This document shows, piece by piece, positions 36,016-46,373 of a stretch of DNA of 64,000 bases; position 1 is the stretch's first letter, and every line of letters starts with the position of its first letter. A program made the position numbers and the translations under genes. The notes under the pieces were generated by a model. The model was not told the DNA's origin and made no database searches. It saw only the letters and a program-made list of their open reading frames with translations. The DNA comes from Maribacter orientalis (GTDB taxonomy: Bacteria > Bacteroidota > Bacteroidia > Flavobacteriales > Flavobacteriaceae): the NCBI RefSeq assembly GCF_900109345.1, contig NZ_FNZN01000002.1, positions 558,001 through 622,000 of the forward strand, in the 5' to 3' direction.

Positions 36016-38172
36016 CTACTTTAAATCTGGTAAAGCAAATGCCATCACAGAACCTGACGGATTCTCATTGGTACCACCAACGGAAAGGGCAATGTATTGT
36101 TTACCATCTACCGAATATGAACACACATTAGCATTATTTGCGGCAGGCAATTCTGTTTCCCAAACCAACTTCCCCGTTTTCTTGTTAAAGGCCCATAATT
36201 TTTTATCGGCTGCGCCACTAATAAACACTAAACCCCCAGCGGTTACCATAGGGCCAGACCTCGCCATTAATCCAGTATCTGGAGCACCTTTTTCCTGTAA
36301 TTTTTCATCATTGCCCAATGGTATTTGCCATTCATATTCACCTGTAGAAAGGTTTAGCGCATTTAAGGTATTCCATGGGGCTTTTAGGGCAGGGTTGCCA
36401 CTAGGGTCGCTCCACGTTCTATAGGCTGTACTATTCATGTAGCGCACGGGTACTTCTTCACTTTTTATATCTTGTGGCACTTCTATTAAGGGCTCTTCTT
36501 TGTCATACAAAAATGCCATAACCCCCCTTTCTTCACGTGGGGTGAGCACCCCTTTAAAACCTGGCATTTGTCCGCCACCTTGGCGAATTTTTAAAAGTGT
36601 TTCATGTTCTTCTACCTTTCCCTTTAAGCCTGAAAGTGCAGGAAAAGTTGGGGGAACACCTTCCATTTCGGTTCCGTGACAGGTGGCACAGTATTTTTTA
36701 TAGGCGGCACGACCATACTCATAACGTGTACTATTATCTGCTGCAAAATGTGCATTGGCATCTACAATGGTCTGTATTTCTGGTAGGTTATTTCCTCTTA
36801 TGTATAAATACGATGAATTTGGGTCAAAGGCGGCACCGCCCCAATTGACTCCTCCGCGCGTAGCAGGTATCGATAAGGTTCCTTTTAAATCTGGCGGAGT
36901 GAACAAACCTTCATACCTGACCGACCTAAATGTTTTTAAAATAGAATCGTAATCTTGTTCTGTAAAATAATTGAGGTCTTCTTCGGTCATGGACTGCTTT
37001 ACAAAAGGCTTAGGTTTGGTGGGGAATGGTTGTGTTTTGTATGCTATTTCTCCCGGAAGGTGAGACTCTGGAACCTCACGTTCTTCTACAGGAAAAATAG
37101 GTTCGCCTGTATCACGGTTCAGCACAAAAATGAATCCGTGTTTGGTCGCTTGGGCCACGGCATCTATTTCTTTTCCATCTTGCTTTAACGTTACAAGATT
37201 TGGCGGACAGGGCAGATCATAATCCCAAATATCATGATGCACCGTTTGAAAATGCCATTTATACTGCCCTGTGGCAGCATCTAATGCCAATACGCTATTA
37301 CCATAGAGATTAGCGCCTTCCCTATCGGCACCATAAAAATCAAAAGTTGGCGAGCCTAATGCCAGAAACACCATTCCGCGTTCGCTATCAATGCTCATAC
37401 CTGCCCAGCAATTGGCTCCACCGGCATATTTATACGCATCGGGAGGCCATGTTTCGTATCCTGGTTCTCCCGGATGGGGAATGGTATGAAATGTCCAAGC
37501 CAATTCACCGGTTTTTATGTTGTAAGCGCGAATATCCCCTGGCGGAGAACCATAAAAATCAGGTAATCTTGAACCAACGATAATTAGGTCCTTATAGATG
37601 CTACCAGGTGTGGTAAGTGCCACGGAGATTTTGTTTGGGTCATCACGTACACCTACATTAAGATTTACTTTTCCATTTTCCCCAAACGTAGTTATCAATT
37701 TTCCTGTGGTGGCATCGATCGCCATTAAAAAATTACGTGCCGAATATAGAATACGTTTGTCATCACCATTTTCCCAATAGGTTACTCCTCTACTGGTGGC
37801 ACTTGGTTCTCCTTTTTCCAAAGGATTGAACGACCATATCTTTTCACCTGTTTTTGCATTAATGGCATAAACCGTTTGCTTAGCAGAATTGGCGTATAGA
37901 ATTCCATCAACAATAATCGGGTTGCTTTGACTAGTAACTGGGTCAGCACCATCGGGTAAATCAGTGGTTTGAAATGTCCATACATTTTGTAATTGGTTTA
38001 CATTCGAAGCATTTATTTGCGATAAAGGGGAATAACTTGAACTTGCCGCATCGCCTTGGTAAGTCATCCAAGTTCTGCCTTGCTTTATTTTTTCTTTGGA
38101 ATTGGTACAACCCACCGACCCCAATAATCCTATTAGTAAAAGTATACCAATGTAACCATTGCATTGTTTCAT
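36016..38172 (-). CDS. PQQ-dependent dehydrogenase with internal cytochrome c domain (lipoprotein)
   Basis: Periplasmic quinoprotein that oxidises alcohols, sugars or similar substrates. 718 residues; signal peptide with lipobox GSVGC (Cys about residue 22). Propeller blades carry the tryptophan-docking repeats (AINAKTGEKIWSF, ALDAATGQYKWHF, AFNKKTGKLVWE). A heme-c site CATCHG lies at about 493-498, with a Met ligand likely in QMPGF, so the cytochrome domain (about 480-570) is inserted between blades rather than at the C-terminus. It lies 49 bp after the molybdenum hydroxylase gene, probably cotranscribed. Substrate unknown. Confidence 0.88.
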   Translation of the reverse strand: MKQCNGYIGILLLIGLLGSVGCTNSKEKIKQGRTWMTYQGDAASSSYSPLSQINASNVNQLQNVWTFQTTDLPDGADPVTSQSNPIIVDGILYANSAKQTVYAINAKTGEKIWSFNPLEKGEPSATSRGVTYWENGDDKRILYSARNFLMAIDATTGKLITTFGENGKVNLNVGVRDDPNKISVALTTPGSIYKDLIIVGSRLPDFYGSPPGDIRAYNIKTGELAWTFHTIPHPGEPGYETWPPDAYKYAGGANCWAGMSIDSERGMVFLALGSPTFDFYGADREGANLYGNSVLALDAATGQYKWHFQTVHHDIWDYDLPCPPNLVTLKQDGKEIDAVAQATKHGFIFVLNRDTGEPIFPVEEREVPESHLPGEIAYKTQPFPTKPKPFVKQSMTEEDLNYFTEQDYDSILKTFRSVRYEGLFTPPDLKGTLSIPATRGGVNWGGAAFDPNSSYLYIRGNNLPEIQTIVDANAHFAADNSTRYEYGRAAYKKYCATCHGTEMEGVPPTFPALSGLKGKVEEHETLLKIRQGGGQMPGFKGVLTPREERGVMAFLYDKEEPLIEVPQDIKSEEVPVRYMNSTAYRTWSDPSGNPALKAPWNTLNALNLSTGEYEWQIPLGNDEKLQEKGAPDTGLMARSGPMVTAGGLVFISGAADKKLWAFNKKTGKLVWETELPAANNANVCSYSVDGKQYIALSVGGTNENPSGSVMAFALPDLK

Positions 38173-38221
38173 ATAATGTGGTCATCAAGATGTTGGTTTA
38201 TAGCGTTTAATTTTATTTAAA

Positions 38222-40483
38222 CTAGCTATTGTTCGAAGGATTGTTTAGAAATGGTTGGTGATAATATCGTTCTCCGGTTGCTTTATACATTGCATTGGCG
38301 ACCGCGGCAAATGTGGGTGGAAAAGAAGGTTCTCCCAACCCCGTTGGGTCTATATCACTTTTTACAAAATGAATGTCAATCTCCTTTGGTGCTTCGGTCA
38401 TACGTATCATTCGATAGCTATCGAAATTACTTTTTTGGGGTACACCTTCCTTAAAGGTCTGTTCACCATATAAGGCATTTCCAATGCCATCTACAATGCC
38501 TCCTTCACACAAATTGATAGCAGCATCAGGATTTATTACAATCCCACAATCAATGGCACAGGTAACTTTTTTAATAACCGGTTTGTCATTTTCCCATTTC
38601 ATATCCAATACTTGAGCGGCATATGAATTATGACAGAAATACGCTGATACTCCTCTAGATAGTCCTTCAAAGTTCTCATCCCAATTCGATTTTTCCTTCA
38701 CTAATTTTAAAACTCCTGCATAACGTTCGGCATCATAATCATTTCGTTCTCCAACGGGATTGTTTTTTGCTTGTTCTAACAACTCCAATCTAAAATCGAT
38801 AGGATCTTTTCCTGTGGCTTCTGCCACTTCATCTAAAAAAGACTGTTCTGCACTTGCCATAAAATTAGAGCGTGGTGCTCTAAAAGAACCTATAGTAATG
38901 TTAGAATTTATTTCCCAGCTTTCTGCCAAATAATTAGCAACGGCTCCAGCAGGAAATCTATCTGCATACAAAGGACTCTCAGGTATTCCTCCTGCGTTTA
39001 CATGAAACGCGGTAATATTATGATCTGCATCGAGCGCAGCCCTATACTTTACTTGATAAGCGGCCCGATAAATACCACCGGTCATGTCATCTTCACGTGA
39101 ATAGACCAATTTTATGGGTGCTTTCACCTTTTGTGAAATTATTGCCGCTTCAATTAACCAATGTGCATAAGACCTACGTCCATAGCCACCACCCAAACGG
39201 GTCATTTGAATGTCTATGTTTTCAATGGGCATACCCAATCGTTCCGAAATGGCGTGCTCTGTAAGTTCTGGTTTTTGTAACGGTCCTTTAAGTTCTGCTT
39301 TGTCTGCCGTAACATTAGCGAAAAAGTTCATAGGCTCCATGCAGTTGTGAGCCAAAAATGGTGCTGTGTAGATGCGTTCAACAATTTTAGTGGCATTTCT
39401 AAAAGCCCTTTCCGGATTACCGTCTTTACGAACTTCCTTTGCTTTTTTAGATGTCATAGCAGCCATCATAGCCTTATGTTCTTCTGAGTTTTCTAACCCA
39501 GCAGGAATAGTCAATATTTGTTTAGGTCCACTATAGGGCTGCCTTTCCTCTGTATAGGTTTCAAAAGGTTCCCACTCAATTTTAATAGCTTTTTTGGCAT
39601 TCATTATCTGCCAAGTTGTATCGCCTACAATGACAACAACTTCTAAAAAAGTACACGTATCAAAATGCTGTCTTTCATAATCATCTTCAAGCACCTTTAT
39701 CGGAAAAACATCGCGAATACCAGGCATCGATTTTATTGCTGCATCATCTACAGATTTAAATTTTAAACCAAATGCTGGTGGATGAACAATCATTGCTGTT
39801 AGCATACCTTCTTCGTAGGTATCAATACTAAAAAGAGGTTTGCCTGTTACTATATTAAGGCCGTCTACATTCTTTTTAGAAGTACCAATAATTTTAAAAT
39901 CATTGATTTCTTTCAGTTCTACTTCTTCTGGAACGGGAATTTTTGCGGCCGCTGATGCAATTTCACCATAACCCATAGATCGGTCACTTGAACCATGTTT
40001 TAAAATACCCGTTTCCGTAGTAATTTCAGATGCCGGTACTTGCCACTTTTCGGCCGCAGCAGCCATTAGCATATGCCTTGCCGATGCCCCTGCCATTCTT
40101 AAGCCTTCCCAACCTCTACGTATGGCTTGGCTTCCACCTAAAAACTGAAAGTTAAAGGAGTCAGTATCTAATGATGCTTGTTCAACAATAACATGTTCCC
40201 AATCTACATCCAATTCATCGGCCACGATCATGGGCATGGAAGTCTTTACGTTTTGGCCACCTTCCGGATTTGGGGACATGATGGTTACCTTGCCATTCTC
40301 GCCAATTTTCAGATAAGCATTGATCTCAAACCATTCTTTTGGCAATTCATCGGCAACCATGTTCGACGCTTGGTCAGGTTTACAAGAATTCAAAAAACTA
40401 AATCCCAGCACAAGACCTCCTCCTGCCAAACTAGTGTTTTTTATAAACGACCTTCTCCCTATTTTCGTTTTTACTACCGACAT
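38222..40483 (-). CDS. Molybdenum hydroxylase large subunit (xanthine dehydrogenase/IorB-like), paralog 1
   Basis: Molybdopterin-binding catalytic subunit that would hydroxylate an aldehyde or N-heterocycle. 753 residues. Twin-arginine signal GRRSFIKNTSLAGGG ending in a Cys (FLNSC), so exported folded and possibly lipid-anchored. Mo-site regions RMGGGYGRRSYAH-like (TRLGGGYGRRS), GSFRAPRSNFMASAEQSFLDE, and the active-site Glu in GLGEPSFPP (about 715) are present. The nearest small subunit is at 42776-43243, upstream of paralog 2, so it is probably the third gene of that operon (16 bp after paralog 2). Substrate unknown. Confidence 0.9.
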   Translation of the reverse strand: MSVVKTKIGRRSFIKNTSLAGGGLVLGFSFLNSCKPDQASNMVADELPKEWFEINAYLKIGENGKVTIMSPNPEGGQNVKTSMPMIVADELDVDWEHVIVEQASLDTDSFNFQFLGGSQAIRRGWEGLRMAGASARHMLMAAAAEKWQVPASEITTETGILKHGSSDRSMGYGEIASAAAKIPVPEEVELKEINDFKIIGTSKKNVDGLNIVTGKPLFSIDTYEEGMLTAMIVHPPAFGLKFKSVDDAAIKSMPGIRDVFPIKVLEDDYERQHFDTCTFLEVVVIVGDTTWQIMNAKKAIKIEWEPFETYTEERQPYSGPKQILTIPAGLENSEEHKAMMAAMTSKKAKEVRKDGNPERAFRNATKIVERIYTAPFLAHNCMEPMNFFANVTADKAELKGPLQKPELTEHAISERLGMPIENIDIQMTRLGGGYGRRSYAHWLIEAAIISQKVKAPIKLVYSREDDMTGGIYRAAYQVKYRAALDADHNITAFHVNAGGIPESPLYADRFPAGAVANYLAESWEINSNITIGSFRAPRSNFMASAEQSFLDEVAEATGKDPIDFRLELLEQAKNNPVGERNDYDAERYAGVLKLVKEKSNWDENFEGLSRGVSAYFCHNSYAAQVLDMKWENDKPVIKKVTCAIDCGIVINPDAAINLCEGGIVDGIGNALYGEQTFKEGVPQKSNFDSYRMIRMTEAPKEIDIHFVKSDIDPTGLGEPSFPPTFAAVANAMYKATGERYYHQPFLNNPSNNS

Positions 40484-40499
40484 CTAAATTGTATTTGTT

Positions 40500-42770
40500 T
40501 TATCCTATCAATGGTGGCTTATCTGTAATAAATGGTTGATGGTAATGTCTTTGTCCCGTAGCTTTATAAAGTGCATTTGCCAAGGCCCCCATAATTGGTG
40601 GAAAAGGTGGTTCACCCATTCCTGTTGGGTCAATTTCGCTTTGAACGAAATGTGTCTCTATTGATTTTGGCGCCTCTTTATGTCTAATTAATCGATAACG
40701 ATCAAAATTGCTTTGTTCGGGCATTCCATCTTTAAAAGTTAGACCACTGTACATGGCATGACCAATTCCGTCAATCACCCCTCCCTCGGATAAATTGGAG
40801 GCAGCATCTGGGTTCACTACGATACCACAATCTATTGCAGCGGTAACCTTTTGAACGACTGGCTTATTGTTCTCCATAACTATATCCAATACCTGGGCCA
40901 CATAACTTTGATGACAGAAATAGGCAGAAACACCTCTATGTACACCAGATTCGGTTTGTTTCCAATTCGATTTTTCACGTACCAATTCTAAAACCCCGGC
41001 GTAACGGGCAGCATCATAGTCGTTAGATTCTTTTTCTCCCACAGGATTTTCCTCTGCACGTTTCAATAACTCTAATCTAAAATCGATTGGATCCTTGCCC
41101 ATTTCCTCAGCCACCTCATCTAAAAAGGATTGTTCTGCACCTGCGATGAAATTAGACCGTGGCGCTCGAAATGCCCCAGTTGTAATATTCGAATCAACAG
41201 TAAAATCTTCAGCCAAATAGTTATCAATAGCACCGGCAGGAAAACGATTTGCAAAAAGTGGACTTTCTGGTATGCCCCCTGCTTTTACATGAAAAGCTGT
41301 TAACTTATTATCTGCATCGAAGGCAGCCCTATACGTGGCATAATATGCAGGGCGATAAATACCTTGGGTCATATCATCTTCACGGCTATACACCAATTTT
41401 ACCGGTGCACTCATGCGTTTAGAAATGGCAGCAACCTCTACCATAAAATGACCATATAACCTTCGCCCAAAACCACCACCTTGGCGTGTCATTTGAATAT
41501 CTATTTTTTCTAATGGAAGTCCTAAAACTTCTGAAACGGCAGACTCCATCCATTCCGGAGTTTGGGTGGGACCGAGTAACTCTGCATGATCCTCTGTAAC
41601 ATGGGCAAAGAAATTCATGGGTTCCATGGTATTATGCGCCAAGAAAGGACAACTATAGCTACGCTCAATTATTTTAGCGGCACTTTTAAAAGCAGCTTCA
41701 GGGTTACCATCTTTACGTGCTACTTTGGCATTGAGACCTGTCAATTCTTTTAATTTAGCAGTGTGACTCTCTGAATTTTCCATGCCAGCAGGGAAGGTAA
41801 CTTTCATGTCGTTACCGAACATGGTCATGGTATCAGTAATATCCGCATTGTTTTCCCACTCTATTTTCAAGGCCTTTTTAGCTTGAAATACTTGCCAAGT
41901 ACTGTCACCAACAACTACGACCAATTCATTAAAAGCCGTAAAATGGAAAGCCATTTTTTTGTAGTCGTCATCATATAGTTTTATGGAAAAAACATCACGT
42001 ATACCCGGCATTTGTTTAGCGGCCTCCGCATCAAATGACTTCAACTTCATGCCAAAGGCCGGCGGGTGTACCAACGATGCTATCAACATGCCCTCTCGCT
42101 GAACATCTAATCCAAATAAAGGTTTGCCTGTAACTATCTTTTTACCATCTACATTTTTTCGGGATGTACCGATTATGGAGAAATCCGATATTTTCTTCAA
42201 TTCTACTTCTTCAGGTACTTCTATTTTAGAAGCTGCCGATGCCATTTCACCATAGCCAGCAGAATTTCCACTTGCTTCATGTGAAAGAATCCCAGCTACT
42301 GCAGTAATTTCTTCAACCGGTACTTGCCAAGCCTTAGCAGCTGCTTCTTTTAGCATTTGGCGAGCTGTAGCGCCTGCCATTCGAAGATTTTCCCAAGAAC
42401 TACTGATTGACCTACTACCACCTGCAACCTGCCAACTATAAAGGCTGGTATTAAGAGGAGCTTGTTCAACTACGACATTTTTCCAATCAACCTCCAATTC
42501 ATCTGCCACGATCATAGGCATAGATGTCTTAACATTTTGGCCAATTTCAGGATTCGGCGACATAATCGTAACCACCCCGTTATCGCCTATTTTTAAATAT
42601 CCATTGATTTCATACCACTCTTTCGGCATTTCTATTTCTATTGCCAGTGCCTCGGCAACTTTTGGTTTACAAGAATTTAACCAACTGAATCCAAGTACAA
42701 GCCCTCCACCGGCAAGGCTGCTATTCTTTATAAAAGCGCGTCTTCCTAATTTTGTTTTTATATGAGTCAT
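40500..42770 (-). CDS. Molybdenum hydroxylase large subunit, paralog 2
   Basis: 756-residue relative of paralog 1 with the same layout: Tat motif GRRAFIKNSSLAGGG and lipobox-like SWLNSC, Mo-binding TRQGGGFGRRLYGH, GAFRAPRSNFIAGAEQSF, and active-site Glu in GMGEPPFPP. It starts 5 bp after the [2Fe-2S] gene, the natural two-subunit arrangement of IorAB-type enzymes, which pass electrons to cytochrome c or quinone rather than NAD. The C-terminal HYHQPF ... TDKPPLIG is shared with paralog 3, so paralogs 2 and 3 look closest to each other. Confidence 0.9.
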   Translation of the reverse strand: MTHIKTKLGRRAFIKNSSLAGGGLVLGFSWLNSCKPKVAEALAIEIEMPKEWYEINGYLKIGDNGVVTIMSPNPEIGQNVKTSMPMIVADELEVDWKNVVVEQAPLNTSLYSWQVAGGSRSISSSWENLRMAGATARQMLKEAAAKAWQVPVEEITAVAGILSHEASGNSAGYGEMASAASKIEVPEEVELKKISDFSIIGTSRKNVDGKKIVTGKPLFGLDVQREGMLIASLVHPPAFGMKLKSFDAEAAKQMPGIRDVFSIKLYDDDYKKMAFHFTAFNELVVVVGDSTWQVFQAKKALKIEWENNADITDTMTMFGNDMKVTFPAGMENSESHTAKLKELTGLNAKVARKDGNPEAAFKSAAKIIERSYSCPFLAHNTMEPMNFFAHVTEDHAELLGPTQTPEWMESAVSEVLGLPLEKIDIQMTRQGGGFGRRLYGHFMVEVAAISKRMSAPVKLVYSREDDMTQGIYRPAYYATYRAAFDADNKLTAFHVKAGGIPESPLFANRFPAGAIDNYLAEDFTVDSNITTGAFRAPRSNFIAGAEQSFLDEVAEEMGKDPIDFRLELLKRAEENPVGEKESNDYDAARYAGVLELVREKSNWKQTESGVHRGVSAYFCHQSYVAQVLDIVMENNKPVVQKVTAAIDCGIVVNPDAASNLSEGGVIDGIGHAMYSGLTFKDGMPEQSNFDRYRLIRHKEAPKSIETHFVQSEIDPTGMGEPPFPPIMGALANALYKATGQRHYHQPFITDKPPLIG

Positions 42771-42775
42771 AGCTA

Positions 42776-43243
42776 TTATGTATTTTGGTTTATATTGGCT
42801 GCCATTTTAACGGCTTTTTTAATTCTAGTATAGGTACCACAACGACAAATATTTCCGTTCATGGCCCCTTCAATCTCTTCATCGGAAGGATTCGGATTTT
42901 TCTTTAAAAATGCCGAAGCGGTCATTATCTGTCCGGCTTGGCAATAACCACATTGAGGCACATCAATCTCTAACCATGCTTTTTGCACAGGATGGTCCCC
43001 ATTTTCTGAAAGTCCTTCAATGGTCGTTATATCTTGCTCACCCACAGCAGAAATAGGTAATTGACATGAACGTACCGCATTCTCACCCAAGTGAACGGTA
43101 CATGCACCGCATTGTGCAATACCGCAGCCGAATTTTGTGCCTACCAATTTAATGTGGTCGCGTAAGACCCACAGCATCGGAGTAGTTGGGTCGACCTCAA
43201 TTTCGTGAGTTTTTCCGTTAATTTTTAGATTGAAGTTTGCCAT
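42776..43243 (-). CDS. [2Fe-2S] small subunit of molybdenum hydroxylase (IorA-like), copy A
   Basis: 155 residues carrying both iron-sulfur clusters: plant-type ferredoxin Cys at 40, 45, 48 and 60, and the helical-domain cluster Cys at 98, 101, 133 and 135 (CGYC and CRC). It has no signal peptide and would be exported by hitchhiking with the Tat-tagged large subunit. First gene of the operon small subunit, paralog 2, paralog 1, PQQ dehydrogenase. It is nearly identical over most of its length to copy B at 45800-46264, far more similar than the large subunits are. Confidence 0.95.
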   Translation of the reverse strand: MANFNLKINGKTHEIEVDPTTPMLWVLRDHIKLVGTKFGCGIAQCGACTVHLGENAVRSCQLPISAVGEQDITTIEGLSENGDHPVQKAWLEIDVPQCGYCQAGQIMTASAFLKKNPNPSDEEIEGAMNGNICRCGTYTRIKKAVKMAANINQNT

Positions 43244-43444
43244 GATATTTTAGTTTAAATAAAGACTGATTTAAGTTACAAATTTTATAGGGTTTATAAT
43301 TTTAAAACCCATTGTATGTTGTTAATTTTTATATAGTTTTTGAATTTTCATTCCGGCTATATATCCTCCTGAAATTTTTTCCATTTTTTCTTTACCCATC
43401 ACTTCCATAAATCAGTTTCAATGTCTTTTTCTATCAAAATCAGA

Positions 43445-43468
43445 ATATATATATATATATATATATAT
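43445..43468. repeat. (AT)12 microsatellite
   Basis: Twelve consecutive AT dinucleotides inside the 267-bp gap between the two molybdenum hydroxylase operons, 42 bp beyond the stop of paralog 3. The rest of the gap is AT-rich with no gene. Confidence 0.95.
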
Positions 43469-43510
43469 GGAATTAACTTATTTTCTTACCAAATATTGAT
43501 ACTAGACAAA

Positions 43511-45787
43511 TTACCCTACCAACGATGGTTTATCCGTTATAAAAGGTTGTCTATAATGTCTTCTACCTGTAGCTTTGTACAATGCATTTGCCAAAGCTCC
43601 GAATATCGGCGGAAATGGAGGCTCACCCAATCCAGTTGGGTCCGTATCATTCTCAACGAAATGTACATCAATGGTTTCTGGTGCCTCTTTAAATCGGATC
43701 ATTCGGTAAGTGTCAAAGTTTTTATGGTCTGGAACACCATTTGTAAAGGACATTTCCCCGAACATGGCGTTACCTATGCCATCTACAATGCCACCTTCGG
43801 CCATATTGGTTGCGAAATCGGGATTTATGACAATACCACAGTCGATTGCAGCCGTTACTTTTTCCATTTTTGGCATTTCACTGTCCATAGACAATTCCAA
43901 GACTTGTGCTACATAACTGTTATGGCAAAAATAGGCGGAAACCCCTCTATGGATTCCTGGCTTTTCACTTTGCTTCCAACCTGATTTTTCCTTTACCAAC
44001 TCAAGTACACCGGCATAACGTTCCGCTTCATAGTCATTGTTTTCGCCTACGGGGTTTTTCGCGGCCCTATCGAGCAACTCTAACCTAAAATCAATAGGGT
44101 CTTTTCCCATGGTCTCTGCTAGCTCATCTAAAAAGGATTGTTCTGCACCGGCAATAAAGTTGGAACGGGGTGCCCTAAAGGCACCAATGGTAATATTAGA
44201 TTCCAAAGCCCATCCTTCGGCCAAATAATTATCGATTGCCCCAGCAGGAAAACGGTTCGCCGCGACTGGATGCTCCGGTATTCCACCACCACGTACATGA
44301 AAACCGATTAGGTTATTGTCCTTGTCTAAGGCAGCCCGGTAGGTTGCGGTATAGGTAGGTCTGTAAATACCATAGGTCATATCATCTTCACGAGTATAAA
44401 CCAACTTTACCGGAGCCTTTATTTCTTGAGAGATTACAGCTGCCTCTACAAGATGGTGACCGTATGCCCTTTGGCCAAAACCGCCCCCCATTCGGGTCAG
44501 GTTTATATGAATGTTTTCTTCCGGAAGTCCCAACCTAGCTGCCAAAGTACCAGAAATAAGCTCAGGAGCCTGAGTCGGTGCATAGAGCACTGCTTCTTTC
44601 TCGGTCACATGTGCAAAGCAATTGACGGGTTCCATACAGTTATGGGCCAAATAGGGAGCTGTATAGGTTCGCTCTAGAACCTTGTCAGCATTTAGGAACG
44701 CCTCTTCCGGATTACCGTCCCTTCTTAGAACATTCCCTTTTTTCAAGGACATTTCCTTCATTTTTTCATTATGTTCCTCGGTACTTTCAAGTCCGGCTGG
44801 TACTTTAATCGTGGTTTTACCTCGAAAACCGGCCATCACAAATTCGGAATCCGAAATTTCTTCCCATTCCATTCGTAGCGCTTTTTTTGCCTGCATTACT
44901 TCCCATGTACTGTTTCCTACTACTACCGCTATTTTGGTATGGGTAGTGGTGTCAAAAAAGTTACGCTCATAATCATCCTGTAAGGTTTGTATGGTAAATA
45001 CATCCTTTATTCCTGGCATAGATTTAGCAACCGAGTCATCTACAGATTTAATCTTCATACCAAAAGGTGGAAGTGCTATCATTGCGACCAACATCCCTTC
45101 CTCTTGCAAGTCCATGGTAAAGAGTGGTTTTCCAGTGACAATATTTTTGGTGTCTACATTTTTTTTTGAAACACCGACTATTTTAAAGTCACTCACCGCT
45201 TTTAAAGGTACTTCTTGCTCCTCGGGTATGGTAATGTCCTTGGCTAAGGATGCCAATTCACCGTAACCTATTTCCTGCCCAGTGGTTTTATGATAAACAG
45301 TTCCGTTATTTGTGGTTAATTCATTCACAGGAACATTCCATTGCTGTGCAGCGGCCATTAATAACATTTGACGGGCCGTGGCGCCAGCTACCCGAAGTCC
45401 AGGCCATCCCGTGCGAATCCCTTGACTACCTCCGGTAAATTGCCTATCAAATTTTTCAGGATGGAAATTAGCCTGCTCTATCAAGACCATTTTCCAATCT
45501 ACATCCAATTCCTCGGCCAATATCATGGGTAGGGAAGTTTTTACATTGGAACCGAATTCCGGATTAGGTGCCATCAAAGTCACCACACCATTTTCTCCAA
45601 TTTTAATATAGCTGTTGAATTCTGACCATTCCTTGGGCATTTTCAGAGCCAACTCCATTTCCTTTTCAGGTACTGCCTTGGGCTTGCAAGAATTCAACCA
45701 ACTGAAACCAATGATCAAACCTCCACTGGCCAGGCCTGTATTCTTAAGAAATGCTCTTCTTCCTATCTGTGTTTTTACGTGTGTCAT
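43511..45787 (-). CDS. Molybdenum hydroxylase large subunit, paralog 3
   Basis: 758 residues, the same family as its two neighbours. Tat signal GRRAFLKNTGLASGG with SWLNSC; Mo-site TRMGGGFGQRAYGH, GAFRAPRSNFIAGAEQSFLDE, and active-site Glu in GLGEPPFPPIFG. The predicted cofactor-binding Arg-Arg of paralog 2 (GFGRRLYGH) is Gln-Arg here (GFGQRAYGH), one of several differences that could change substrate choice. It lies 12 bp after small subunit copy B, forming its own two-gene operon upstream of the other set. Confidence 0.9.
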   Translation of the reverse strand: MTHVKTQIGRRAFLKNTGLASGGLIIGFSWLNSCKPKAVPEKEMELALKMPKEWSEFNSYIKIGENGVVTLMAPNPEFGSNVKTSLPMILAEELDVDWKMVLIEQANFHPEKFDRQFTGGSQGIRTGWPGLRVAGATARQMLLMAAAQQWNVPVNELTTNNGTVYHKTTGQEIGYGELASLAKDITIPEEQEVPLKAVSDFKIVGVSKKNVDTKNIVTGKPLFTMDLQEEGMLVAMIALPPFGMKIKSVDDSVAKSMPGIKDVFTIQTLQDDYERNFFDTTTHTKIAVVVGNSTWEVMQAKKALRMEWEEISDSEFVMAGFRGKTTIKVPAGLESTEEHNEKMKEMSLKKGNVLRRDGNPEEAFLNADKVLERTYTAPYLAHNCMEPVNCFAHVTEKEAVLYAPTQAPELISGTLAARLGLPEENIHINLTRMGGGFGQRAYGHHLVEAAVISQEIKAPVKLVYTREDDMTYGIYRPTYTATYRAALDKDNNLIGFHVRGGGIPEHPVAANRFPAGAIDNYLAEGWALESNITIGAFRAPRSNFIAGAEQSFLDELAETMGKDPIDFRLELLDRAAKNPVGENNDYEAERYAGVLELVKEKSGWKQSEKPGIHRGVSAYFCHNSYVAQVLELSMDSEMPKMEKVTAAIDCGIVINPDFATNMAEGGIVDGIGNAMFGEMSFTNGVPDHKNFDTYRMIRFKEAPETIDVHFVENDTDPTGLGEPPFPPIFGALANALYKATGRRHYRQPFITDKPSLVG

Positions 45788-45799
45788 GGATTCAGTTTT

Positions 45800-46264
45800 T
45801 TAGGATAATTCACTATTTGCGGCCATTTTCACGGCTTTCTTAATTCTTGTATAGGTACCACAACGACAAATATTTCCGTTCATGGCTCCTTCAATCTCTT
45901 CATCGGAAGGATTCGGATTTTTCTTTAATAATGCCGAAGCAGTCATTATCTGTCCAGCTTGGCAATAACCACATTGAGGCACATCTATCTCTAACCATGC
46001 TTTTTGCACAGGATGATCCCCATTTTCTGAAAGCCCTTCAATAGTGGTTATATCTTGATCACCCACAGCAGAAATAGGTAATTGACATGAACGTACCGCA
46101 TTGTCGCCCAAGTGTACGGTACATGCACCACATTGTGCAATACCGCAGCCGAATTTAGTGCCTACCATGTTAAAATGATCTCGTAAGACCCATAGCATCG
46201 GAGTAGTTGGGTCGACCTCTATGCTTTTAGTAGTTCCGTTAATTTTTAAAGTAAATGTTTCCAT
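45800..46264 (-). CDS. [2Fe-2S] small subunit of molybdenum hydroxylase (IorA-like), copy B
   Basis: About 154 residues. Start taken at ATG 46264 ([10 protein letters not shown]), with ATG 46270 two codons upstream as an alternative. All eight cluster Cys are conserved as in copy A. From the segment [11 protein letters not shown] to the C-terminal KKAVKMAAN the two copies differ at only a few residues, while their N-termini (about 20 residues) and last few residues differ. It pairs with paralog 3. Confidence 0.95.
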   Translation of the reverse strand: METFTLKINGTTKSIEVDPTTPMLWVLRDHFNMVGTKFGCGIAQCGACTVHLGDNAVRSCQLPISAVGDQDITTIEGLSENGDHPVQKAWLEIDVPQCGYCQAGQIMTASALLKKNPNPSDEEIEGAMNGNICRCGTYTRIKKAVKMAANSELS

Positions 46265-46373
46265 GATCATATAATATTCAAGGTTTGTATCAAGTTAATA
46301 ATTTATTTAGTTGGGTCGATTATAAAACTGGTCTATTTGAGAAAAAAAACAATGTTAAATCTCTTATTATCAG

